The notes beneath the pieces are model-generated. The model saw only the letters and a program-made list of their open reading frames with translations, ran no database searches and had not been told where the DNA came from. Position numbers and translations under genes: made by a program. Positions 12,574-22,624 of a stretch of 64,000 nt of DNA are shown here, piece by piece. The DNA lies in contig JAWWNJ010000013.1 of NCBI GenBank assembly GCA_037176885.1, positions 1,240,001-1,304,000 on the forward strand, read 5' to 3'. The stretch is from Favolaschia claudopus (lineage: Eukaryota > Basidiomycota > Agaricomycetes > Agaricales > Mycenaceae). Each line of letters begins with the position of its first letter. The stretch's first letter is position 1.

Positions 12574-13017
12574 ATCACGCTGCTGTCACACGCCATGACC
12601 TGCTGTCACACGCCGTGACTTCTCTCCTCCACTCCACCACCACCCTGCCACACGCTCGGCCCCCAGCGCACCGTCGGCCGCGTCTGCATTCCCAGCGCTT
12701 AGAAGGTTTGGAAGGGACTTAATAGGAGGATAGGGGCCTTGGTTTGGACTGCAGGTGGGTCTCATTTCTCTTTTTTTCGTCTTCTTTTCTTTTTTCTCTT
12801 TTGTTTTATTCTTCGCCCCCGCGCCGACTTCGCACCCCCCGCTACGACCGGCCGATACGACCCGACGACCCGACCCCTGCCCGCTCTTCCCGGGACCCCG
12901 CTCGCCCCCAGCGGCGACCCCGATCGACGCCCCCGCCGACGCCAACACACGCGGACGCAGACGCACGCGAACGCGTGCATCGAAACGCGGACGCACGCCC
13001 ACCCCAGCGCACGCATC

Positions 13018-13129
13018 GACGCCAACGCCTCCACCCACGCCAACGCCGACGCAACTCACCCGCAATCGACGCCGACGCCAACGCCTCCACCCACGCCAAC
13101 GCCGACGCAACTCACCCGCAATCGACGCC
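13018..13129 (+). repeat. Tandem duplication, 2 x 56 bp
   Basis: The unit beginning GACGCCAACGCCTCCACCCA occurs at 13018-13073 and again, identical, at 13074-13129. It is a two-copy minisatellite within the GC-rich array. Confidence 0.9.
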
Positions 13130-13634
13130 GACCCCGTCCACGCCGACTTCGCCCACCCGCGACCTCGGCCACGCCGAGTACGCCCACGTACCCCATGTCA
13201 ACGCCGACCTCGGCGCCGTAGACCGACCCCCGACCCCAACGCCATCGCCGCCCGCCTCCGCACGCCAACGACGCCAACGGCGCGATGTCCTCGCCCGGCT
13301 CCCCTTCTCCCCATCTCCCCCTTCCCCTCTTCTTTCTTCGTTCGACTTCTCTTGAATTTTACTTACCCAACTTTCCAAGCTCTCCTGCCCACTCTGCCCC
13401 CATCCCACCCACCCACACTCAAGCTCTATAACTGGTGAGTACCCCTTTATCTCTTTTCTTTTCTTTCTCTTCTTTTGGTTCCCCCCACCCTGGCTCTCTC
13501 AACGACGACCCGACCGCAACGTGCGCCGGTTGCGCACCCGGTCACCCACGCACGCCGACCTCAGCGCTGTCAACAACGCGTGTCGACGCTCTCGAAGGCG
13601 ACGCTACACGCGAGAGCGTTGGCGTGCGTGCTCG

Positions 13635-13676
13635 AAGTGCGAGATCCGACGGTTCTCGACTGCGGATCTCGCACTT
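13635..13676. repeat. Small inverted repeat
   Basis: AAGTGCGAGATCCG (13635-13648) is complementary to CGGATCTCGCACTT (13663-13676), with a 14-nt loop. Confidence 0.85.
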
Positions 13677-14559
13677 TGAGAGCGTCGGCACACGAAGTTG
13701 ACTGCGGATCAACCTCGACCCGCTCACCGCATCCCCGACAACGCCTATCGAACCGCGACCCCGACTTGCTTCGACCCGCCCGCCATTCCCGAGACCCCCG
13801 ACGCCCCACAACAACGACACCAATCTACGCCCACGCCGACGGCAACGGAGACGCCGATCGACGCCAACTCTCTTCCTCCCCATTTCCCCCCTCCCCCTTC
13901 TTTCTTGCTTCTACTCAACTGTCATGCTAATCCCTTGCCTTATATAGGCTCTTCTGACCCCCCCTGGCCCCTCCTACCCACCCACACCCAAGTCCCCCAA
14001 CTGGTAGGTCCCCTTTCTCTTCTCTTCTCCTTTTCTTTTCTTTTCTTTACCCACACGATCGACCCCGACCCACGCTGCCCTCGGCGCCGTCGCGAACGCA
14101 GGCAGACCCACGCAGACCCACGCATCGAACACGCGCGCAGACACCGACGCTATGTTCGATGCTTCGATGCGGGCGTCTGCGTCATCCCGGCAACCCCACC
14201 TTTGCCGATGACGCCCCCGGGCACCAAATGCATCGAACGTAGGCGTTCCCGTGAACGCCCACCGTCGCGAACGTATGCATCGAACGTTGCGTTAGTGCGT
14301 GCGTTCGCGTCTGCGCCGTGTCGTGTCTGTGGCGCTTCCGACGACCTTCGAGGACGCGGCCGTGCGCCGCGGGCTTCTCCCCCTTCCTCCCGTTCCTCTT
14401 TACTTCTTTTCCCTCCTCTTTGTACCTTCCAATCTGACTCTTTGCCCTATTTAGCCCTCCTCAACTCCCCTCCCCCCCTACTCTTTCATACCAGCTGCCT
14501 CCCCTGGTGAGTTTATTTGGGCTCTTGCCCTTTCTTTTTCTTTTTCTTTTTCTTTTGAT

Positions 14560-14842
14560 GACTCGACGACGTCCCCCCCCGCTACGTCGGGCTCGGGGAC
14601 GTTGGGCTCGTCGACGTATCGGGGTGTTGGTGCCAACAACATACCCGGCCACCTACGCACGCATACACGAACGCACGCGAACGCTACGTTCGATGCGTGC
14701 GTTAACGTTGGGTTCTTTCTCTTTTGCTTTTCTTGTTTTTCTTTTTCGGTTTCTGTTTCGTTTCCCTTTCGACTCAACGACGTCCCCCCCCCCCCCCCTA
14801 TGTCGGGTTCGGGGACCTGGGCTCGTCGATGTATCGGGGTGT
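14560..14842 (+). repeat. Direct repeat pair of about 68 bp
   Basis: The blocks at 14560-14627 and 14771-14842 share the order GACTC, ACGACGTCCCCCCC, TCGGG(C/T)TCGGGGAC, GGGCTCGTCGA, GTATCGGGGTGT, with a longer C-run in the second. Each is preceded by a TTTCTTTTTC-type tract, so the duplicated unit is about 200 bp. Confidence 0.75.
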
Positions 14843-15420
14843 GAGTGGGTGCGGACGCGACCGACGCCGAACGCCGCGCGCGCTTGACGCTGTGATCTCG
14901 GAGCCTTGGAGCCTGGGTGGATTTGCCTTACGCTCGTTGACCGCGTCCAATGTAGGGCGGCATCTCTCTTTATGAGTTGGTGTATGTATGTTTCGGAGAC
15001 TTGTCGTTTCTTGTTGTTGTATGAGTTCCCGTAGTTTTTGGGCGATTTTCGAGACCTTGAATGACCCGTGGTGGATATCCGGGGTCTCGAGCTGTCGGGA
15101 TCCACCCCTCCCAACTGTAGCGCACCGTCGCAACCCTGATCGGTGGGAGGGCTTGACTCAATCTATTTCGTTTCCCTTTTCCTTGTAGTATCTTTGCTGC
15201 ACGGCTTTCTCTGTAGGGTTTTCTGTGTACGCAACTCGCTGAACTGAGTGATGGCGGTAGATTCCCTTAAGACATCTCGCTACAGGTGTATGTCTGCACT
15301 GATCCTCGTTGAGGGAAGGTGCTGCAGGGGTTTCCTTGCCCTCATAGTTTCTCTTCCTTCCATACCGTGTACTTGGACTTATTTATATATTCTGCTTATC
15401 TTACCCCGTTGTTCCCAGCC

Positions 15421-17449
15421 ATGCCTCAGGACTTTACGTGGATGTTGCCCCCGCGGCTCCAGCCCTATGAGGATGATGCCGCTATTTTCCATGAAGAGCC
15501 CTTCCGGTCTGCGTTTGCAAAGCCAGGGGCTCAAGACGGCCTGGTTCACTCGTAACCAGCGAAATTCTGTGGCAAAAGAATTGCTGCAATCTTTGCCTCT
15601 GCTCCATTTTGTAAGACGTTCCTGCTCCCGACATTGACGTGAGATAGGAGTCTCATGTTCTGCCTCCAGGATTCTCTCATCACCAGGTGGCTCCTCTACA
15701 CTCTCGGGGCTGCTATTGTGGACCACATGCCCGACGCTGCCATTCGGCAGAGCCGTGAATTGTTCGTTAATGTTCTTCACAAACGCTTCGAGCAGGGGAA
15801 CACCCCTGCAGGCAACCAAGCTGCTTTGGCCTTGCTCTTGGCTGCCCAGATTGATAACTTCAAGCAGTACTATCGTGTTGTGGTAACTACCATCCGAATG
15901 TGGCCTCTCTCTGTGTCTTACTTGAACCTGTAGGTACCCCCTACTTACTTCGCTTACGATGAAGCCCTCAGTATGCGAGACTCCTACGCAGGGTCTGAGG
16001 AAGAAGAAGAGTCTGAGGTGGAGGTGAGGGAAGCTGCTCCCTCGCCTGAGCCCATGGATGTGGATTCTGAGGATTCGGATGATCCAGACTACACGTCTGA
16101 CATGGATGTAGAGGACGAGGATGACGATAGCTTGTCCGACAATGAGTCGGTGTCCTCTGATGACCTCGCTGAGCTGCCAGCGTTTGTAGATTCTTTTGAA
16201 TCTCCATCCCGACCTGCTGTACGCAAAAGACCTGTTAAGGTCAATGTCTCTTTGGAAGAGCGTGTTCTCAGCTGGACTCAAAACATCAGCGATTTCTTTT
16301 ACCCAGATCTCTTGGCTACTGTAGGTGTTGTGTGTGCTTTCTCGCCTGTGCTCAAACTGGATTGCAGGGTCCACGGACTGTACTGACGTTGTAAATGATC
16401 TGGTGGAGATGCGTCAACTGCCCAAGAAGGTGTATGAAACTCCCAGATTTTTGGGGCTTCTCGAGGTAGGTGTTTTCTTCTGGTATTGAACTCTAGCTCA
16501 GCCTTGGCAGGGAAAGGACCCAACGGCAGGTCTTTTCGCTCTCATGCGGAAGGTTGCCCGCCCGGGGAATCTTCTTGAAAACACGCACCGAGATGTGACT
16601 CAAAGTTTTCGCTGGTACAACTGGAAGGTCAGCTACGCTGCTTTGATTGAGAGATGGGTATTGCCCTCCATGACCGAGGCTGAATACCTAGAGGTAAGCT
16701 TCATGTTTCTGAAGTCTTTCCTCCTAATGCTCCTCAGACTCTTCCGCCCCCAGATGAAAATTTCAAGTTTTCGGTATCAGACGCCCGGAAACTCATTCTT
16801 TTCATCAGCAGTCATCGGGAGATACACCCTTGGGTGTTCAATCCTATGGCTGCTTACATGTTTGCGTCTTTGGGTGCCTTCACGTCTAATTGTGAGACCT
16901 GGCTCATTCCTGGCCTGGTGGAGCTTGGATACCCTGTAAGCTTACATCCACTTCCATTGAGCCCGTTCTAAATCACTTTGAGGCTGCCAACCGCTGGCAT
17001 ATTGAGACTGTATATCGACAAATCAAGAACCTACCTATGTTCACCCACCCCACCGTGGAGAACCTCACCTCCCTCGACCCTATTTTGGCGACGGTTGTCC
17101 AAGAAACTTCCAAGCGACGCACGTTTCTGCACCGGCTTCAACGGGAGCTATACCGTGGTGCTCCGTGGGCTGATAGCCAGGTCTCGGAAGACCCTGACCC
17201 TGTGCCCCCCAACCCAACAAAGTCCCCAACGAAGTCAGCGAAGCGCCGCAGAAATAAGAAAGTCAGGGAGCAGGAGCAGGAGGGCACTGGTCAGCAGGAG
17301 AGGGCATGTCCCCATTGTGCTCATCTCAAGATGGAGGAACGCTGCATTCGGATTCTGGAGGTTACTCGGCAGGATTGTGCTGATCTAGTGGGTGCAGCTT
17401 TGACTTGTGCACCTGAGGGGGATCGATTACAACCTAAACCTATGAAACG
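15421..17449 (+). pseudogene. Unrecognised acidic protein gene upstream of the TET-like relic
   Basis: The ATG at 15421 opens PQDFTWMLPPRL and DDAAIFHEEPFRS. A stop at 15553 is bypassed by a one-base shift into FTRNQRNSVAKELL. Later exons hold GNQAALALLLAAQ (15820), a highly acidic stretch (15973-16180), a basic RPAVRKRPVKVN block, WYNWKVSYAALIERW (16610-16660), SRKTLTLCP-region frames that read as KRRRNKKVRE (17240) and a CPHC cysteine pair (17306) with a further Cys downstream. No family is recognised. Because the last open frame points straight into the TET-like exons with a plausible intron at 17450-17497, this could be the N-terminal part of the same gene; the joined phase does not work as it stands. 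Confidence 0.42.
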
Positions 17450-17497
17450 GTGCCTTCAATCCCGCTTTTAATTCCTTCTTCGCTAACACAAATACAG

Positions 17498-18548
17498 AAA
17501 AAGGCGGAAAACGGCAAAACGAAGCCAGCGAAAACCCGTCAAATTTGTCCACCCCATTCGAAGACTTGAACATGGTATTGGTTGAGCATCGTGAAGATGT
17601 CTATGAGCGATGTGGGCTAGACATTGTGCGGTTTGTCGATAAGCAGACGGAGAAGATGGTGAGCCTCTGAGCCTCTCTATTAATATGTCTCATTTGCTTG
17701 GAGTCAGATTGGAGGCGTTAGGTTCCAGGTGTTTTCCGATGAGACCCTCGCCTTCTTGATAGAGAACCACCATTTGATCAAAGTGGTGGCCATCTACCGG
17801 CGGGAGGACATGCAGCGCTGGAATCCTGGTACCATCTAGCGCCTCGGGAAGTCGCCAACCTGCTGGTGGGTACCTGGGAGACGGATATGGGGCGTATCCC
17901 TCTCATCTAGGTCATTCTCCAACGGAGGTCCGTGCTGTGGGTAGGCAGGGCTTTGTAAGTTGCGTCTAATGGTTCCACACTCTGCTGATGGTGTACTCTA
18001 GTCATGCGATGCTTTGGTCGAGGCCGGCAACACCATTTGTCCTGGACTTAAGAGCCGGCTCACCACACTAACGCAGGAGTCTGGAATCGAATATCTCGGT
18101 CAGACTGGGTTGACGCTGTATGATTGTACTAACTACGTCAGCTGCATTCATATAGACCAGGATATGGGTTTGGAGGATATTGTTGAGGGACGGAGTCACA
18201 AAGAGGCGCAAGGGGATTGGCTCCTACCATGCAGCTGGAAAAGACCGGTTGTGGCGTGGATGACTATAATTTTGGATACGTGCAGTGGGGGGTTGTTGTG
18301 AGAACTCAGGCAAACACAGTCTGGTGAGCGTTCTATTATCCTGCCTGTGCATAGAATGAAAGCTAATGAGTAATAGGCTATTCAATGCCCAGCATGAGCA
18401 TGGAACTGTGATGCCTGCTGCAAGCGTCATGCAAAGGGCCACATCTGACGGCACGCATGCCAGCACTTCGGGGACCAATGTCTTGCGGGCGAAACGAGTG
18501 AAGGAAATACGACGCAGCTATCATCTCAGAACTAAGGTTTTTCCCTAA
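17498..18548 (+). pseudogene. TET/JBP-like 2-oxoglutarate dioxygenase relic
   Basis: TET/JBP enzymes oxidise 5-methylcytosine or thymine in DNA using Fe(II) and 2-oxoglutarate. The core is visible as an HxD iron motif (CIHIDQD, codons at 18149-18157), a downstream segment DDYNFGYVQWGVVV with a Trp-rich strand, an intron at 18324-18376 that joins NTVW to LFNAQHEHGTVMP, the distal His (18399-18401) and an Arg about ten residues later (18435-18437) that fits the 2-oxoglutarate-binding position. The order and spacing match fungal TET/JBP proteins as I know them. Lesions: a stop at 17837-17839, a second frame change near 17885-17920 and a one-base shift around the G-run at 18205-18225, between the HxD exon and DDYNF. 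The protein is therefore almost certainly not made intact. Confidence 0.62.
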
Positions 18549-18657
18549 TGTGTCACTGCTTGTAGACATACATTTTGTGCCTTTGTAAATCTTTACAATT
18601 GTCTGTCTCCCCCGTCATAAGCCACGGTAATCTGCGTGTTTGTTTTGCCCTAGCCTC

Positions 18658-19763
18658 ATGTCACACTATGTCACAAATGTGACCAAGCAATTTTCTCTCC
18701 GTCTTTGGGTCCCAAACCAGGATTCAGTTTCAGTCATGCCTGTAGACTCTCAAACCAAGCCTGCCCGCTTTTCTAAACCTCGTGCTGGAACTCGCCGGAC
18801 ACCTGGAAGCAAACGAAATGCAGGCTCAAGGGCCCCATTTCTTCGGCCTTTCCGTTGAGCGCCGAAGAAATAAAAGCTGCAAGAAAATGGCAAGACCGAC
18901 TTGCGAAAGCGTAAGTAAGCATAATTTTCGTTTGTCCAGGCAGAACTGAAATACTACATAGAGAACACGCAGTAAATGAGAAAGCTTCTCATGAAGATGG
19001 GAGCGAGGCAGCCCCAGAAGAGCTTCATGATCTTTGTCCTTTCTGCGACAGACTCCTTCCATTGGAACCCTCCCGTTTCTTGGTTGAGATGCTGGAAGGC
19101 CTTGTCTCCCAGTCCCAGCCAGATGGCCGACCCAGCAATCCGATGGGGAGAAAGCTACCTTCTGCTAGATTTACTGTGGCCTGCGAGCGACAACGAGTTT
19201 GAAAGGTCAGAGCTTCCAAAGGCAGTTGCAAACGGATGGCCGCAACAGATAAACTGGGAATTCATGTCTGCTCGAGTCTTGGCCTTGGAAGACCTCATCT
19301 ACGGAATATTTTTTGATGAGAATGGGGCGAGATTGGGATGTGTTTTCTGGGGAGAGTTTTTAGCTGCAGCAGCAGACAGGAAGGCTGGAGACCACCGCAA
19401 TGTTATGGCACAGTTCGCTACGTTTCATAACTGGAGGCCGGGATAGTGCGTAATCTTCGATTGATTTGCTCTTTGCTCATCCAAACCTTTAGCTATGGAG
19501 AGCGAGGAGCACAGCTCATTCAACGGGTTTTGTATGCATGGTTCCTGCCTACTCCTGAGTCTCGCCTCGACCATATCACATCTCCGTTGAGTGTGACCGA
19601 GTTCATTGAGAGAATTCTGGTGCCCGAGGTTGGATTACGGCTCATTGCAGAAGACTGGGGTTTGGATCTGGGAGTTGCGAATGATATGCTGATGGCAAAG
19701 GGGATACTCAGGGAAAGCTCAAGTTATGGGGGAGTCATGTTTCCAGCGGACGACTTTGTTTGA
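18658..19763 (+). pseudogene. RTC4-like domain protein relic
   Basis: RTC4 (restriction of telomere capping 4) domains occur in many basidiomycete proteins. Here a basic N terminus (SKPRAGTRRTPGS, 18770) is followed, after a frame change near 18845, by FPLSAEEIKAARKW and an intron. Next come CPFCDRLLPLEPS (19035-19075) with a Cys pair, GRPSNPMGR, a frame change near 19190 (CERQR against NEFERSELP) and AVANGWPQQINW. An intron at about 19446-19491 leads to YGERGAQLIQRVLY and VTEFIERILVPEVGLRLI, ending at 19763. This order matches the RTC4-like domain as I remember it. Two frame lesions make it a relic. It lies directly downstream of the TET-like gene in the same orientation. Confidence 0.58.
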
Positions 19764-19933
19764 TCAGTTCGAAGTGTTGGATACATCTGTACTACGTAAA
19801 TTAGCGCCCAAAAGCACTTCCTCTGGGAGAAGATGAGGGTTATGGCCAGTCCTTGCTAGCTCCTCAACGACAAACTGGTTATGCAAAGCAATCATCTCGT
19901 CCAGAAAAAAATTATATCTGAATGAATATTGGG

Positions 19934-22074
19934 TTAACTACCAAGGGTTAAAAAAAAAGGCACACACCGGCAGGAAGGCATTTCGCGCACAATATTCTGG
20001 AACTTGCCAAACCATGCATTGCTCTGCTCAGCGGCTGAAGAGTTAAAGACCCAGGTTCCGTTGTCACCGACCAGCTCTCGAAATCGATAAGGGTTGCAGT
20101 AAAACTGGCAGAAAAGATCTGTTTCTTTGTGTTTGCACTCGAAATGCCAAACATCAACTGGAAGTCCAACGCCGTCAAAGTCGTGGATATTGTTAGCTCG
20201 AAGATAGCTGGTAAATGAACAGTTATTGTCATAAAAGATGTAAGATGGCATTGAGCCAGGATATTTGCTGGGGAAGGTGGCTCGAAGGAAAGTCTGTTTC
20301 GTCGTAGCAATCAGTCGATGCTCCCTCCAAGTAAAACTTACAACACAATTACCAGGACACCAGAGAGGCCTTCCGATCCATACATTGTTGTACGGTTGAT
20401 GATTACTCCGCAACAACGAACAAAAAGCTGTTCATTATGAGTTCGTCCCCGGGAATGGAGCCTTTGACCGAATCCTTTGATGCTTTCGGTCCATTCGAGG
20501 GCAAGGACGATTGTGGTGCTGGTGCTGATTCAGGTGCTTGTGCCGATCCTGGGACTGGTGCAGACTCTGGTGCGGATGAAGTTGAAGGCAATGAGGAAGG
20601 GTCTGAAATAACATCTCCAGCCCTGGGAAGCTGGTAGATTCCGGCTCTTCGAAGCCGATTTTGCAGTTGAAACATAGCCTTGTTTTTCATGTCCAATCGG
20701 AGTCCATGCTCACGGTGAGATGGTTCGCGGCAAGTCGGGAAGCCAGGTTCCACTGGATTGGTGCAGCCTTTGATATAACATATTTGGTCGAGATCCGAGT
20801 GACTGGTGCAAAATTTTGCTTTCTGATTGGCAACGGCTCAGTGCACTCATGCACCCGACACGACACGTTCTGGACTCCAACACCGTCGTGGACCCCTGCG
20901 GTCATTTGATCTATGGATATTTAGCAATTCATGCAGATTCTCGCTTCACGAAGAAGGAGAAATAACGAACACCAGTTTCCATCCTGACCACGATAGACCT
21001 TCATGCATTTGTCACAGGCATGGGCCCACATTTCCTGCCCTGTACCGAACATGCGATAATTTCGCTCTTGTAGTACTTGATCAAGACGATGCCGCTGAGG
21101 TCCTCCGTGCAGAATAGAGAGTGTCTCACGACGAATGGACTTGTCTCTTAATATCGCATGCAAGAAAAAAGCGTCCCAGACCAACTCGTCGTCCAGGTGA
21201 TGGTGAAGCCGGGAAGCGTTGGGTCCAGGAATGTTGAGAGCGAGATTGTAGATCCGAGCAATGCTCTCAGCTGATACACTGGGTGAAAAGATATTCGATA
21301 ACTACATTCAATCAGAGAACCATGGACTCACTGAGCAGTGACCATCTGAGTTCAAAATAGCGGCATAGCGCTGGCTCAACAAACGACGATTCAGAAACGT
21401 GAATACACTGCGGGATCTCAGGTTTGTAGTATTGTCGCATAGCAGAGGGATTGTCAGCATCTTGTACGAAATAATTGGGGTAATATCGAGTTGAACAAGC
21501 TGGAGAGATTATCCTCGTCATCGAATCAAATCAACTGGGATATTACTTACATCGGCAGTATAAAGACTGTGAAAAGACTGGCAGAACCCCGCGATGTAAA
21601 GTATAGAGTCGAGCCTCAGTGACACCGTGATGGGTGAGGATTTTGTTTCCACAATCTGGGCGTGGACAATGAGAGAATGGGGGGATGAGGGATTCAGCGC
21701 CTGACTTGCATATAAACTGCGAGTTACAAATTGCGTTGAATAAATCAAATACCGATACGGTTTTTATGGCCATGTATACGGAAAGCATTATCCAAAGGCT
21801 GAGCAGGATCGGCAGCATGATAAACAGCGGCCAGATCACTGAATGCTGTCCAACAAAGTGTGATGAGGGTTGGAGAAAGTCCTAAGACGGAGGACAAGAA
21901 GGCGGCAGATGGTTCGGGCAGAATTTCAGGGAGAATCCCTCTCTTTCCGACTATCTCTGGCCAGATACGGTGGGTCAAGTCCAGAAAAGTTTGGACCTGT
22001 GTGAATTTCAAGGTTTGAGCCAAAGGTGGGTGGGCAATGAGCCGTTGAAGCACATCGGTTGCGAGGAACGACAT
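19934..22074 (-). pseudogene. CxC5/CxC6 cysteine-cluster protein associated with KDZ transposons
   Basis: Read on the minus strand from the ATG at 22074: SFLATDVLQRLIAHPP and QTFLDLTHRIWP (CxC5-type N terminus), then a TRYYPNYFVQD exon (21480), VWDAFFLHAILRD with HACDKC (21000-21180), CxC6-type VHDGVGVQNVSCRVHEC (20860), EPGFPTCREPSHREHGLRL (20700-20750), an Ala/Pro/Ser repeat linker, and the C-terminal PSYIFYDNNC, PVDVWHFECKHKETDLF and NSSAAEQSNAWF (19990-20230). The Y-D, D-x-W-H and E-x-x-N pattern resembles a transposase-type RNase H core, but I infer this only. A one-base shift near 20827-20836 separates CTEPLP from the next Cys block, so the copy is defective. It is transcribed towards the TET/RTC4 cargo. 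Confidence 0.68.
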
Positions 22075-22624
22075 GTATGCAACTAGAAGTAGATGAATTA
22101 TCTGATCATGCGGAACGAAGTGGCACAAACAGAGTGTGCAGTGTATATGGTGCAGAAAGAATGCTGCAGTTGACAAAAAAGAAACCTGCCTGAACGGAAT
22201 TCGGTGGAGCGAAGATTTGGCTGATTCCGCTGAAGCAAAGTACATGCAAAACAATCGCCTGCAGTAAATTCGCTGAACTGTTTCTTGGTTTTTCTCACTG
22301 CATTGATTTTGGTGAAGTAATTAACTGTGAAGCAAGGTAGGTGGAGGAAAGTTGCTGCAGTAGACAGGAGCCAAATTGACTGTACTAGATTCACTGAACT
22401 AAGTTTTGGTATATTTCGCTGGAGTGTTTTCGCTGAAGCAAAGAGTGTGGTACAGTTTACGGTAGAGAGAAAATCTTGTTAGGGAAGGTCGCATTTTGGT
22501 GCACTGTAGTGAGTGAAGTTGGATTGTTGAAACGAATTTCACTGTAGTTAATGAGCTGTAGTGTCCGCGAATCCGCCATCAATCCGCGAATCCGCCATCA
22601 GTCCCAGAGCTCCGGTGGTTTGAG
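22075..22624. repeat. Right subterminal repeat region of the large transposon
   Basis: Repeated short motifs of the type TTCGCTGAA, TTCACTGAA, GTGAAGCAA and CTGCAGT mirror the left end. 22558-22616 holds the inverted counterpart of the left GATGGCGGAT block and the ACCGGAGCT motif. The rest of the right end (26011-26070) is displaced by the nested insertion. Confidence 0.7.

Larger units (their letters stand above)
11850..14990. repeat. Low-complexity repeat array inside the transposon
   Basis: About 3 kb strongly biased to C and T on the plus strand, with CGACGCC-type GC-rich tracts alternating with (CT)n/TTTTC tracts. Four loosely related units of roughly 500-700 bp each end in a donor-like junction: CAGGTGGGT near 12750, CTGGTGAGT near 13433, CTGGTAGGT near 14000 and CTGGTGAGT near 14504. 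Each is followed by a CTTTTC-type tract. Overlapping long open frames on both strands here come from base composition, not genes. The array contains the hairpins, tandem units and C-run listed separately. Confidence 0.65.

Noticed and set aside
13018..13129. Possible CRISPR-like repeat array
   Set aside because: Only two directly adjacent 56-bp copies with no spacers, in a eukaryotic genome.
12586..14510. Several overlapping open frames over 150-270 aa on both strands
   Set aside because: They come from GC-rich tandem repeats without stop codons. The translations are Arg/Pro/Thr or Gly/Arg repeats in all frames.
15379..16374. 331-aa open frame on the minus strand
   Set aside because: Antisense shadow of the acidic protein remnant; its composition follows the complementary codons and it has no start context or family motif.
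19934..22074. Calling this a complete KDZ transposase
   Set aside because: The features are those of CxC5/CxC6-type proteins; the standard KDZ transposase domain was not recognised, and the frame is broken.
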